Assembly: GCF_001426905.1 (NCBI RefSeq)
Contig: NZ_LMFQ01000004.1
Location: 1 to 64,000 of the forward strand
Length of the DNA: 64,000 nt
Direction: 5' to 3'
From: Caulobacter sp. Root1455
GTDB taxonomy: Bacteria; Pseudomonadota; Alphaproteobacteria; Caulobacterales; Caulobacteraceae
The translations under genes were made by a program, and so were the position numbers. Positions 8,142-16,039 of the stretch are shown piece after piece (the first letter of the stretch is position 1; each line of letters starts with the position of its first letter). The notes under the pieces were generated by a model. The model worked only from the letters and a program-made list of their open reading frames with translations. It did not search any database and was not told the origin of the DNA.

Positions 8142-8434
8142 CTGATGCTCCCTCCCAATCGGTTCTCGCGGTTCCGCCGCGATGATCCAAGCTTCGTTGT
8201 GAAAATTACTGCAAATAAACACATTCGATTGCAACTGGAAAAATGGACAAAATGTCATGTGTGGCTTTTTGGTCGAGGTCGTCGCGCCGCATTTGCCGAA
8301 ATACGGGAGAAATTCTCGCTTTTGGAGTGATGAGAGGTCGATTGACAGGGTTGCGTGGTTTCTGCAAAAGATTGCAAACAATGGATCGGCGCTTTACCGA
8401 CCGATCCGCGTGAAGAGGGAAGGGGGCTAGAGGC
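8142..8434. promoter_or_regulatory. divergent promoter region malA / alpha-amylase
   Basis: This AT-rich 293-base gap lies between the divergently transcribed receptor and amylase. It holds several TTGCA/TGCAA half-sites, including TGCAA-N14-TTGCA near 8209-8232 and the compact TGCAA-N4-TTGCA at 8363-8376. These are probably operators for the LacI-type regulator encoded at 14666-15679. No reading frame here is convincing. Confidence 0.5.
8362..8380. promoter_or_regulatory. candidate MalI operator at malA/amylase
   Basis: CTGCAAAAGATTGCAAAC-type site containing a perfect TGCAA-N4-TTGCA palindrome (8363-8376). A related element (CTGCAAA...TTG...CAAAT) lies beside the regulator gene at 15709-15727. 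Sharing between the two control regions of one locus is the main support. Confidence 0.4.
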
Positions 8435-10294
8435 GTGGGAATCCCGGGGGCATGGGTGAGTCGATCGGCGCTCTTCGCGTTCGCCGCCGCCGCGATCACG
8501 ACCGTCAGTTTCGCGCAGGCCGCGACGCCCGTTCGCCAGGCCTATCTGGATCGCGCGCCGCAGGACGAGGTGATCTATTTCGTCTTGCCCGACCGCTTCG
8601 CCAACGGCGACGCGACCAATGATCGCGGCGGCCCCGCTGGAGATCTGGTCGGCGATCGGCTGAAGACGGGCTTCGATCCCGCCGACAAGGGCTTCTATCA
8701 CGGCGGCGACATCGCCGGCCTGACCGCCAGGCTCGACTATATCCAGGGCCTTGGCGCGACGACGATCTGGCTGGGGCCGATCTTCAGGAACAAGGTGGTG
8801 CAGGGGCCGCCCGGCCAGGAGTCCGCCGGCTATCATGGCTACTGGATCACCGACTTCACGGACGTGGATCCTCACCTCGGCACGCGGGCCGAGCTGAAGA
8901 CCTTCGTCGACGCCGCCCATGCGCGCGGCCTCAAGGTCTATCTGGACATCGTCGCCAACCACACCGCCGACGTGATCCAGTACCGCGACTGCCCGGCCAC
9001 CGGTTGCGACTACCGGTCCAAGGCCGACTATCCGTTCGTGCGGAAGGGCGGGCCGCGAGGCCCCGCGATCAACGACGGCTTCCTGGGCGACGCCTTCTTG
9101 GGCGATGGGCGGCGGACGGCCGAGAACTTCGCGCGGCTGACCCGGCCCGATTTCGCCTACCAGCCCTACGTCCCGAAGGGCGAGGCGACGGTCAAGGCGC
9201 CGGCCTGGCTGAACGACCCGATCTGGTACCACAACCGCGGCAACAGCCGGTTCGTGGGCGAGAGCTCGACCTATGGCGACTTCTCGGGCCTGGACGACCT
9301 GGCCACCGAGAACCCGCGCGTCGTGCAGGGCTTCATCGACATCTACGGCCAGTGGATCGACGATTTCGGGATCGACGGCTACCGGATCGACACCGCCCGC
9401 CACGTGAACCCGGAATTCTGGCAGGCCTTCGTGCCGGCCATGCTGGCTCGGGCCAGGGCGCGAGGCATCCCGAACTTCCACATCTTCGGCGAGGTCGCTG
9501 AAACCGAGCCGGGAATGCTGGCCAGGTTCACGCGGGTGGACGGCTATCCCGCCGTGCTCGACTTCGCCTTCCAGGGCGCGGTGGCCGACGTCGTCAACGG
9601 CAAGACCGGGACCGACGTCCTGGCGCACCTGTTCGCGCAGGACGCGCTCTACGAGGGCGGCGCCCAGGCGGCGCTGCAGCTGCCGACCTTCCTGGGCAAT
9701 CACGACATGGGCCGGATCGGCCACTTCGTGCGCGCCGCCCATCCCGAGGCCTCGGACGCGGAGATCGCCCGGCGGGTGGTCCTGGCCCACGCCTTCCTGA
9801 TGTTCACCCGCGGCGCGCCGGTCCTCTATTATGGCGACGAGCAGGGGCTGGTCGGGACGGGCGGCGACAAGGACGCCCGCCAGGACATGTTCGCGACCCG
9901 GGTCGACGAATACGCCTCCGCCCGGCTGGTCGACGGCGCTTCGGCGGCGGGCGATCACTTCAAGACCGACGGGGCGCTCTACAAGACGATCTCGGCCATG
10001 GCGCGGCTGCGCGCCGCCGAGCCGGCCCTGCGCGGCGGCCGCCAGGTCGTGCGGGCCGCCGGCGACAAGCCGGGCCTGTTCGCGGTGTCGCGGATGACGC
10101 CGGCCGGCGAGACCCTGGTGGCGTTCAATACCGGGCTGACGCCGATCACCGTCCAGGTCGAGGTCGACGCGACCTCGCGGACCTGGCGTTCGGCCCACGG
10201 TTCCTGCGCGGCCGCCGTCACGGCGCCGGGCAGCTATCGGGTCGAGATCGGCCCGCTCGATTACATGATTTGCGTTTCGGAGGTTGGCCAGTGA
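8435..10294 (+). CDS. exported alpha-amylase family enzyme (GH13)
   Basis: This GH13 alpha-amylase-type enzyme (619 aa) probably cleaves maltodextrins in the periplasm after uptake by the receptor. The N-terminus has a hydrophobic signal sequence (about 11-30, ending SFAQAA). The catalytic barrel shows all GH13 regions: LDIVANHTAD, DGYRIDTARH (nucleophile Asp about 318), FGEVAE (acid/base Glu about 353) and LGNHDMGR (third Asp about 425). A C-terminal beta domain follows. I choose GTG 8435, preceded by GAGGGAAGGGGG; a second GTG eight codons in is possible. The stop overlaps the next start by four bases (GTGA), so amylase and glucosidase are translationally coupled. Neopullulanase or cyclomaltodextrinase activity cannot be excluded. 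Confidence 0.88.
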   Translation: MGIPGAWVSRSALFAFAAAAITTVSFAQAATPVRQAYLDRAPQDEVIYFVLPDRFANGDATNDRGGPAGDLVGDRLKTGFDPADKGFYHGGDIAGLTARLDYIQGLGATTIWLGPIFRNKVVQGPPGQESAGYHGYWITDFTDVDPHLGTRAELKTFVDAAHARGLKVYLDIVANHTADVIQYRDCPATGCDYRSKADYPFVRKGGPRGPAINDGFLGDAFLGDGRRTAENFARLTRPDFAYQPYVPKGEATVKAPAWLNDPIWYHNRGNSRFVGESSTYGDFSGLDDLATENPRVVQGFIDIYGQWIDDFGIDGYRIDTARHVNPEFWQAFVPAMLARARARGIPNFHIFGEVAETEPGMLARFTRVDGYPAVLDFAFQGAVADVVNGKTGTDVLAHLFAQDALYEGGAQAALQLPTFLGNHDMGRIGHFVRAAHPEASDAEIARRVVLAHAFLMFTRGAPVLYYGDEQGLVGTGGDKDARQDMFATRVDEYASARLVDGASAAGDHFKTDGALYKTISAMARLRAAEPALRGGRQVVRAAGDKPGLFAVSRMTPAGETLVAFNTGLTPITVQVEVDATSRTWRSAHGSCAAAVTAPGSYRVEIGPLDYMICVSEVGQ

Positions 10295-11916
10295 CGGTCG
10301 AGACCCTTTCAAAGCCGTCTACCGATCTGGCCCACGACCGCGACTGGTGGCGCGGCGCGGTGATCTACCAAGTCTATCCGCGCAGCTTCGCCGACACCAA
10401 CGGCGACGGCGTGGGCGACCTGCCGGGCGTCACCGCGCACCTGGAGCACGTCGCCTCGCTGGGCGTGGACGCCATCTGGCTGTCGCCGTTCTTCACCTCG
10501 CCGATGAAGGACTTCGGCTACGACGTTTCGAACTACGAGGACGTGGATCCCATCTTCGGGACCCTGGCCGACTTCGACCGGCTGATCGAGAAGGCCCACG
10601 CCCTGGGCCTGAAGGTGATCATCGACCAGGTGTTCTCGCACACCTCCGACGAGCACCCCTGGTTCAAGGCCAGCCGCCAGGACCGCACCAACCCCAAGGC
10701 CGACTGGTACGTCTGGGCCGACGCCAAGCCGGACGGCTCGCCGCCCAGCAACTGGCAGTCGGTGTTCGGCGGTCCGTCCTGGACCTGGGACGCGCGCCGT
10801 CGTCAGTACTATCTGCACAACTTCCTGTCGGCCCAGCCCGACCTCAACGTCCACAGCCCGCAGGTGCAGGACGCCCTGGTCGCCACGGCGCGATTCTGGC
10901 TGGACCGCGGGGTCGACGGCTTCCGCTTCGACGCGATCAATTTCGCGATGCACGACAAGGCCCTGACCGACAATCCGCCGATCCTGAACGGCGAGGGCAA
11001 GCGCACCCGGCCGTTCGACTTCCAGCACCACCTGTACAACCAGTCGCACGACGACATCCCGGCCTTCCTGACGCGGCTGCGCCAGCTGGGCGAGTCGTAC
11101 GGCGGCCGGTTCATGGTCGCCGAGGTCGGGGGCGAGCGGGCCGACAGCGAGATGAAGCTGTACACCCAGGGCCCCGACCGCCTGCACAGCGCCTACGGCT
11201 TCCTCTACCTCTATGCCGACACCCTGGCTGCGGACCTGATCCGGCAGGGCGCGGCCATGTGGCCGGGCGGGGAAGGGCAGGGCTGGCCGTCCTGGACGTT
11301 CTCGAACCATGACGCGCCGAGGGCGGTGTCGCGCTGGGCCCGGGGACGCGATCCCAAGGCCTTCGCCGAAATGTCGCTGCTGCTGCTGGTGTCCTTGCGC
11401 GGCAATGTCTTCATCTACCAGGGCGAGGAACTGGGCCTGCCCCAGGCCGAGGTGCCCTACGACCGGCTGCGCGATCCCGAGGCGATCGCCAACTGGCCCG
11501 AGACCCTGGGCCGCGACGGCGCCCGCACGCCGATGCCCTGGGTGGCCGTGGCCGCCCACACCGGCTTCTCCAAGGTCGAGCCCTGGCTGCCGATCGACCC
11601 TTCGCACATCGACCTGGCCGTCGACCGCCAGGAGCGCGACGGCGATTCGACCCTGAACGTGACCCGCCGCGTCGTCGCCCTGCGCCGCCAGCTGCCGGGC
11701 CTGCGGACGGGCGGCATGACCCTGGTCGACGCCCCCGAGCCGCTGCTGGTCTTCCTGCGCGGCGAGGGCGCGGATCAGGTGCTGTGCGCCTTCAACCTGG
11801 GTTTCGAAACGACCGCCTGGGACCTGCCGGCCGGCTGGCGGATCGTCGACAGCGTCAACCTGGCCGGCGAGGGCGCTCTGCCGCCGATGGCCGGGCTGGT
11901 GGCGCGGAAGGCCTGA
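10291..11916 (+). CDS. alpha-glucosidase (GH13, oligo-1,6/maltase type)
   Basis: This 541-residue cytoplasmic-looking GH13 alpha-glucosidase hydrolyses terminal alpha-glucosidic bonds of maltose and short maltodextrins to glucose. The N-terminal WWRGAVIYQVYPRSFADTNGDGVGDLPG is diagnostic of the oligo-1,6-glucosidase/alpha-glucosidase group. DGFRFDA (about 209-215), VAEVGGE (about 275-281) and SNHDAPR (about 339-345) supply the catalytic triad. There is no signal peptide. GTG 10291 is the start, with GGAGG eight bases upstream, and it overlaps the amylase stop codon by four bases. It probably acts after MalY-type transport across the inner membrane. A 26-base perfect palindrome follows ten bases after the stop. 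Confidence 0.9.
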   Translation: MTVETLSKPSTDLAHDRDWWRGAVIYQVYPRSFADTNGDGVGDLPGVTAHLEHVASLGVDAIWLSPFFTSPMKDFGYDVSNYEDVDPIFGTLADFDRLIEKAHALGLKVIIDQVFSHTSDEHPWFKASRQDRTNPKADWYVWADAKPDGSPPSNWQSVFGGPSWTWDARRRQYYLHNFLSAQPDLNVHSPQVQDALVATARFWLDRGVDGFRFDAINFAMHDKALTDNPPILNGEGKRTRPFDFQHHLYNQSHDDIPAFLTRLRQLGESYGGRFMVAEVGGERADSEMKLYTQGPDRLHSAYGFLYLYADTLAADLIRQGAAMWPGGEGQGWPSWTFSNHDAPRAVSRWARGRDPKAFAEMSLLLLVSLRGNVFIYQGEELGLPQAEVPYDRLRDPEAIANWPETLGRDGARTPMPWVAVAAHTGFSKVEPWLPIDPSHIDLAVDRQERDGDSTLNVTRRVVALRRQLPGLRTGGMTLVDAPEPLLVFLRGEGADQVLCAFNLGFETTAWDLPAGWRIVDSVNLAGEGALPPMAGLVARKA

Positions 11917-11925
11917 AGCGCGGAC

Positions 11926-11951
11926 GGGGACAGGCCCATGGGCCTGTCCCC
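11926..11951. repeat. 26-base perfect palindrome
   Basis: The arm GGGGACAGGCCCA (11926-11938) is followed without spacer by its exact reverse complement (11939-11951). It lies just after the alpha-glucosidase stop codon but has no U-run on either strand. It may stabilise or process the mRNA 3' end, or belong to a REP-like family. Confidence 0.7.
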
Positions 11952-12124
11952 AGCCTCTGGACACGACTTGGCCGCCTCACGCGGAAAGCCGCTGAAGTTC
12001 GGGGAGGGACGCGGAGCGCCGGGCCGAGCCCGGAAGCTGTTTGAAGAAATACCGTTTTTCGACCAGGACCGACGCTCCGCGCGATCGTTATCCGGGAGCG
12101 TCCGGCGATCGGCCCTGTTCAGGC

Positions 12125-12450
12125 CTCGCCGGTCTTGGCCCCCGACGGGCGGGCCGGGCTCGCGTCGCCCGGTCCCGGAACGCCTGCGTCACCGCAGGCC
12201 TGTCGCGCCGCCAGCCCTCAATCCAACGCCGTTTTAGTGTTCCATGCCCGGCCGGCCCCAGATGGATGAAGTTGGCGACCGCCGCCCCCGAAGAGACGCC
12301 GACCGCCGCCGACGAGCGCGCCCGCTCGACCGCACCCCAAGGCCGCGAAGGTCGCAGGCCTTAGCGCCCTCCCCATCGCCTTGAGATGAGCTGATTATGC
12401 GGCGGCGGGAGAGCGGGAGGATAAGTGGATTTTAGGCGTTGAATTCGTTG
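12125..12450. repeat. diverged intergenic repeat, copy 2
   Basis: This is the counterpart of 25-335, with the same block order: CCCCGACGGGCGG (about 12140-12152), AACGCCTGCG..GCAGGCCTG (about 12180-12201), GACGAGCGCGCCCGCTCGACC (about 12311-12331), GCGCCCTCCCCATCGCC (about 12365-12381), GATTATGCGG (about 12393-12402) and AGGCGTTGAATTCGTT (about 12435-12450). Indels between the blocks shift all reading frames between copies. Confidence 0.55.
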
Positions 12451-12621
12451 GAGAAACACGCCGGGAGCGATGGGGATAAGTTTCTTCAAGCCCGCGGCCA
12501 GGCGGCGGACGCGGCCGATCACTCCAAGCCGCCTCTTCGAAGGTCCGAGAAGGGTGGTGGGCTCAACCGGTGAACGCAACACGCTAACTTTTCTTCGGAC
12601 AGGGAGCGTGCGCGTCTCATC

Positions 12622-13146
12622 TCAGGCCGGCGTGAAGCCGCGCCGCTCAATCCCATAGAAGAGATGTTTCTCGGATCCGGGCTCCACGGGAGCGGGGCGT
12701 TCCGCCAGCAGCGTCGCGCCGATTTTTTCCGCGGCGCGGCGAGACCTCAGGTTTGATTCCGCGATGCGAAACAGCACCCGGTCCACGACGCCGAATGCGT
12801 GTTGGAGCATCAGCTGCTTCATCTCCGCGTTGAACACCCCGCCCCACCATTCCCGCCCCAGGAAGGTCCAGCCGATCTCGACTTCGTTCGGCTCGACGAA
12901 TTGGGGGGAATAGCGCGACCAGCCCATGATCCTTCCCGACGCCGCCTCGACCGCGACCAAGGCGCCGCCGGAGCTCAGGCCATCTTCGAAATAGGCCCGA
13001 AACTTGTCGAGCAAGTACCGGTCGCGATCCGGATGGCCCGCCCACACCTGCGGATCGGAGCCCACTGAAAACAGGCCTTCCCAGTCGCTTGCCACCACCG
13101 GACGCAAGTTGAGGAGCCTGCCGCTCAGTTTTGGCTGCCAATCCAT
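12622..13146 (-). CDS. GNAT-family acetyltransferase
   Basis: This 174-residue GCN5-related N-acetyltransferase of the RimJ/RimL-like type transfers acetyl from acetyl-CoA to an unknown amine. The order of elements is typical: LNLRPVVASDWEGLFSV at the N-terminus, EVEIGWTFLGREWWGGVFNAEMKQLML (strand 4 and the acetyl-CoA region), and RIAESNLRSRRAAEKIGATLL near the end. It sits alone in an accessory patch between the alpha-glucosidase and the PhyH-like gene, facing away from both. Nothing links it to maltose use. The substrate cannot be read from the sequence. Confidence 0.82.
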   Translation of the reverse strand: MDWQPKLSGRLLNLRPVVASDWEGLFSVGSDPQVWAGHPDRDRYLLDKFRAYFEDGLSSGGALVAVEAASGRIMGWSRYSPQFVEPNEVEIGWTFLGREWWGGVFNAEMKQLMLQHAFGVVDRVLFRIAESNLRSRRAAEKIGATLLAERPAPVEPGSEKHLFYGIERRGFTPA

Positions 13147-13227
13147 TCCAGTTCACTCACCTAGCGAGATCAAAGCGGGTCCGACGCGCAGCGCGCAAAC
13201 CGTTGGCGGCAACCCGAGCTGCTTAGT

Positions 13228-13267
13228 AGCGGACCTCTTAGGCGTCGCCTATGGGTGGGAAGCGGAC
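13228..13267. repeat. AGCGGAC direct repeat with internal palindrome
   Basis: Two AGCGGAC heptamers (13228-13234, 13261-13267) flank a perfect TAGGCG-T-CGCCTA palindrome (13239-13251) and a TGGGTGGGA run. From memory it resembles a short intergenic motif common in alphaproteobacterial genomes; I could not verify this. Confidence 0.3.
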
Positions 13268-13302
13268 GTTCGCTAAGGTAGCGTTTTCGGGTCGAGTCGG
13301 GA

Positions 13303-13743
13303 GTGTTGCGCGCTATGAGGTTGTGGCCAGCTTTAGCTGGGAAGCTCTCCGACGCCGAACAGGCTGAGTTGGCATTGAGGTGGATTGGCGGGACGCTGAT
13401 GGGTCTCGCTGTGGCCATACTCGCAATTGGCTATCTTCTGTTCCACCAGCTGTGGCTATCCGTACCAACCTTGCTTTTAGGCCTCGCCGGCTTCGAGCTT
13501 TACCGAGGTGAAATCCGCCGTTCTGGTATCCGAGCGATTATTCTTGTGTCTTGCCTCGGCTTTCTCGTAGCGGCTTTCGTATTCGTCTCGACATGGTCAC
13601 CAGAGAGCAAATCCTCGGCCGTTCGTTTCCCGGCATTGCTAGCAATGGTCCTAGTATCGGCCGTGCTAGTCGTCGGCCTCCGAGCACGTCACGCGGCGAG
13701 GATCATCGATCCCCCTCCATCTGCTCCTTGGTGGCTTCCCTAA
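13303..13743 (+). CDS. hypothetical membrane protein
   Basis: I do not recognise this 146-residue protein. After an amphipathic N-terminus it has about four hydrophobic segments: near 30-48 (GTLMGLAVAILAIGYLLF), 52-66, 76-96 and 110-125. It is therefore probably an inner-membrane protein. The start is GTG 13303 or ATG 13315; neither has a clear Shine-Dalgarno site. Its base and codon use is visibly less GC-rich than its neighbours, with codons such as TTG, GCT and CTA. The adjacent repeat motifs add to the impression of a transferred gene. Confidence 0.55.
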   Translation: MLRAMRLWPALAGKLSDAEQAELALRWIGGTLMGLAVAILAIGYLLFHQLWLSVPTLLLGLAGFELYRGEIRRSGIRAIILVSCLGFLVAAFVFVSTWSPESKSSAVRFPALLAMVLVSAVLVVGLRARHAARIIDPPPSAPWWLP

Positions 13744-13954
13744 GCGGCCTCACGACTAGGGCGCGAAGGCTGACCTCCCCGGGGTCCGCTCAGGGTCGGT
13801 TGCGGGCATCGACACCAGACCGGAAACCGGACCTTCGCCGCGTGCTATCGTCGGGTCTGGGGCGTCCGGTCCGGGCCGCGCCAACGGAGCGTCGATCCTT
13901 GGACAGCGGTCCATCCCCACTTCAAAAGGGACCCAGGGTTGCTAAGCTCAAGCC

Positions 13955-14650
13955 ATGAGCGATCTCCTGACGCCCACCAAGGTCGATCCGCTGGAGGCCG
14001 AGCAAGCCGCCGCCCTGGACCGCGACGGCTATCTGCTGCTGCGGGGCGCCGTGCCCGAGGCCTGGCGTGACGCCCTGCGCGCCGCGTTCGACATCGGCGT
14101 GGGGACCCATGACCAACTGGCCGTCGCGCCGCGAGGCCCCGGCTGGCGTCACGCCCTGGTCGATCTGGACCCCACGGTGCAGCGGACCTGCCGACAGCCC
14201 TCCCTGCTGGCGGCGGCGGGGCGGATGCTGGGCGGTCCGTTCTTCCTCTCCCAGGTCGAAGGCCGCGAGCCGCTGCCGGACGGCGGCCATCAGCGCCTGC
14301 ATCGCGACGGCGCGGGGCTGCACGCCGTCGGCGCCCTGGTCTTCCTGGACCCCTACGGGCCGGACAACGGCGCCACCCGCGTGGTGCCGCGCCATCTCGA
14401 TCCCGGCGACTTGGGCGGCGATGGGGGCGGCGAGCCGGACGAGGCCCTGTCCCTGACCCTGGCGGGCGAGGCGGGGGACATCCTGGTGTTCGACGCCGAC
14501 CTTCTGCATGGCGCGACCCGCAACCGCTCCGGCGCGCGGCGACGTTCGCTGCTGCTGAGCTTCAAGCCGGAGCGCGATCGGGCGGCCGAGGACGCCTGCC
14601 GCGCCGTCCGCAACGTGCGCATGGACACCCGCGAGGTGTTCGTCCCGTAA
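13955..14650 (+). CDS. PhyH-family Fe(II)/2-oxoglutarate-type dioxygenase
   Basis: This 231-aa protein has the phytanoyl-CoA dioxygenase (PhyH) fold; such enzymes hydroxylate varied small molecules with Fe(II) and 2-oxoglutarate. The iron triad is visible as HRD (H116, D118) and the distal histidine in ADLLHGATRN (H185), followed by basic residues (RRRS) expected to bind 2-oxoglutarate. The N-terminus LDRDGYLLLRGAVP is typical of the family. It is convergent with the LacI-type regulator, 15 bases apart, and lies inside the maltodextrin locus. No substrate can be named, and a direct role in maltose metabolism is doubtful. Confidence 0.8.
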   Translation: MSDLLTPTKVDPLEAEQAAALDRDGYLLLRGAVPEAWRDALRAAFDIGVGTHDQLAVAPRGPGWRHALVDLDPTVQRTCRQPSLLAAAGRMLGGPFFLSQVEGREPLPDGGHQRLHRDGAGLHAVGALVFLDPYGPDNGATRVVPRHLDPGDLGGDGGGEPDEALSLTLAGEAGDILVFDADLLHGATRNRSGARRRSLLLSFKPERDRAAEDACRAVRNVRMDTREVFVP

Positions 14651-14665
14651 AGGGCAGGGAGCTCG

Positions 14666-15679
14666 CTAGCCCCCGCAGGACTCGCGGATGATCAGGTCGG
14701 TCGGCACGCGTTCCGAGCGGCTGGCGCCCTGGCCGCTGGCGTCCAGCAGCTTGGACACCATCAGCCGCCCGGCCTTGGCGGTGTCCTGCGAGATGGTGCT
14801 GAGCGCCGGGCGCGAATAGCGGGCGAACGGCACGTCGTCATAGCCGATCACCGAGACGTCGCGCGGTGTCGACAGGCCCGCGTGCTGCAGGGCGCGGATG
14901 GCCCCCAGGGCGATCAGGTCGGAGGCGGCGACCACGCCGTCGAACTTCACCCCGCGCTGGATCAGCGAGTCGACGCTGGCCTCGGCCGACTCGACCTCGA
15001 AATGGGCCGGCACGATCAGTTCCGGATCGACGCCCAGGCCGAACTGCTCGACGGCGTCCAGATAGCCGCGGTGGCGCTGCATGGCCTCGGGGGCCTCGGT
15101 GTCGCCCAGGAAGACGATGCGCTTGCGGCCCAGGCGGGCCAGATGCAGCGTCGCGCGCTTGGCGCCCAGCGGATTGTCCGAGCCCACCGAGCAATAGGCC
15201 TGGTCGGGCAGCTGCGCCCCCCAGACCACGAAGCGGCCCTCCGTCTCGGCCAGGCGGTTGAAGGCGGTGTGCAGCCAGCTCTGGCCCAGGAAGATCACCC
15301 CGTCCGCGCGGCTGGTGGTCATGGCCACCGACAGGTCCTCGAAGCTGGTCGGGGCCACGTGGCTGATCACCAGGTCGCATCCCCGTTCACGCGCCGCCTC
15401 GCCGACCCCGGCCAGGAGCTCGAGGAAGAACGGGTCCGACAGCCGGCCCTCGCGGCCCTGGGGCCGAGGCACGACGATGGCGATCGTGCCCTCGGCGCCG
15501 ATCGGGCCGGCGGGCATGTAGCGGCGGAACGGATAGTCCATCTCGCGCGCCAGCTTCCAGATCAGCTGCTTGGTGCGCGTGTTGACCGCCGGACTGTCGT
15601 TCAGCGCCCGCGAGGCCGTGGAGATCGACACCCCGGCCAGCTTGGCTAGGTCTTCAAGCCGCGTCGCGCCCTTGGTCAC
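14666..15679 (-). CDS. malI: LacI-family transcriptional regulator, MalI-like
   Basis: This is a LacI/GalR-type repressor (337 aa). The N-terminal helix-turn-helix reads TRLEDLAKLAGVSISTASRALND (about 6-28). A hinge and a periplasmic-binding-protein-like effector domain follow, with LLAGVGEAARERGCDLVIS, AIRALQHAGLSTPRDVSVIGYDDVPFARY and a C-terminal RESCGG. The start is GTG 15679 with GGACAGG upstream. It is divergent from the MalY-like transporter and sits where C. crescentus has malI. It probably represses malA/amylase and malY/glucoamylase, releasing them in the presence of maltodextrin. Confidence 0.85.
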   Translation of the reverse strand: MTKGATRLEDLAKLAGVSISTASRALNDSPAVNTRTKQLIWKLAREMDYPFRRYMPAGPIGAEGTIAIVVPRPQGREGRLSDPFFLELLAGVGEAARERGCDLVISHVAPTSFEDLSVAMTTSRADGVIFLGQSWLHTAFNRLAETEGRFVVWGAQLPDQAYCSVGSDNPLGAKRATLHLARLGRKRIVFLGDTEAPEAMQRHRGYLDAVEQFGLGVDPELIVPAHFEVESAEASVDSLIQRGVKFDGVVAASDLIALGAIRALQHAGLSTPRDVSVIGYDDVPFARYSRPALSTISQDTAKAGRLMVSKLLDASGQGASRSERVPTDLIIRESCGG

Positions 15680-15708
15680 TGTCCTGTCCGCCCCGTCCGT
15701 CGTCGTTG

Positions 15709-15727
15709 CTGCAAATTTTGCCGCAAA
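15709..15727. promoter_or_regulatory. candidate MalI operator at malI
   Basis: It contains GCAAA-T-TTTGC (15711-15721), a perfect palindrome around one base, followed by CGCAAAT. It resembles the 8362-8380 site and lies 30 bases upstream of the regulator start, allowing autoregulation. Confidence 0.4.
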
Positions 15728-15996
15728 TCTTTTCAGACCTTTGTTAAGGCGCCGTGGCCATGGTTTTCAAGCGCCGTCGACGCGGCGCCGCGGCGGTTGT
15801 GCGTTCGGTCTTGAAAATTTATGCAATTTCCTGACGTTTCAGCGATGACGCGCCCGCCGTAACTCGCATCGAGGCAAGGGCGTGGTTGGGAAATCCTCGC
15901 CATTTCGTCCTGATAATGCGCGGGAATATTGGAAAATCCCGTTGCCAGCGTGATCGCCGCGTGCACAAATGCCCCAACACAAAGCGCTGAAAAAAT

Positions 15997-16004
15997 TTGC
16001 GCAA
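15997..16004. promoter_or_regulatory. candidate operator TTGCGCAA at malY
   Basis: A perfect 8-base palindrome within AAATTTGCGCAAGC, about 36 bases upstream of the transporter start codon. It shares the TTGC/GCAA half-site seen in the other two candidate operators. Confidence 0.3.
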
Positions 16005-16039
16005 GCGCCTTGGTCAACGGGGCGTCACAGGGGGAGCGG

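Larger units (their letters stand above)
11917..12621. other. non-coding accessory stretch with palindrome and repeat copy 2
   Basis: About 700 bases without a gene I can support. It holds a 26-base perfect palindrome (11926-11951) and the second copy of the diverged intergenic repeat (about 12125-12450). The short frames here show no family resemblance. Confidence 0.55.
15680..16039. promoter_or_regulatory. divergent malI/malY control region
   Basis: This 360-base, locally AT-rich gap contains no supported gene. It has a CTGCAAA...CGCAAAT site (15709-15727) like the one at malA. Near the transporter it also has a perfect TTGCGCAA palindrome (15997-16004). Both fit LacI-family operators. Confidence 0.5.

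Noticed and set aside
5532..8330. A 932-codon open frame on the plus strand, opposite the MalA-like receptor
   Set aside because: It is composition-driven antisense to a receptor with signal peptide, plug and C-terminal Phe; no motif supports it.
12041..12582. Small open frames within repeat copy 2 (107 aa plus, 73 aa minus)
   Set aside because: The corresponding frames are not kept in repeat copy 1, they lack ribosome sites, and indels between copies are not multiples of three.
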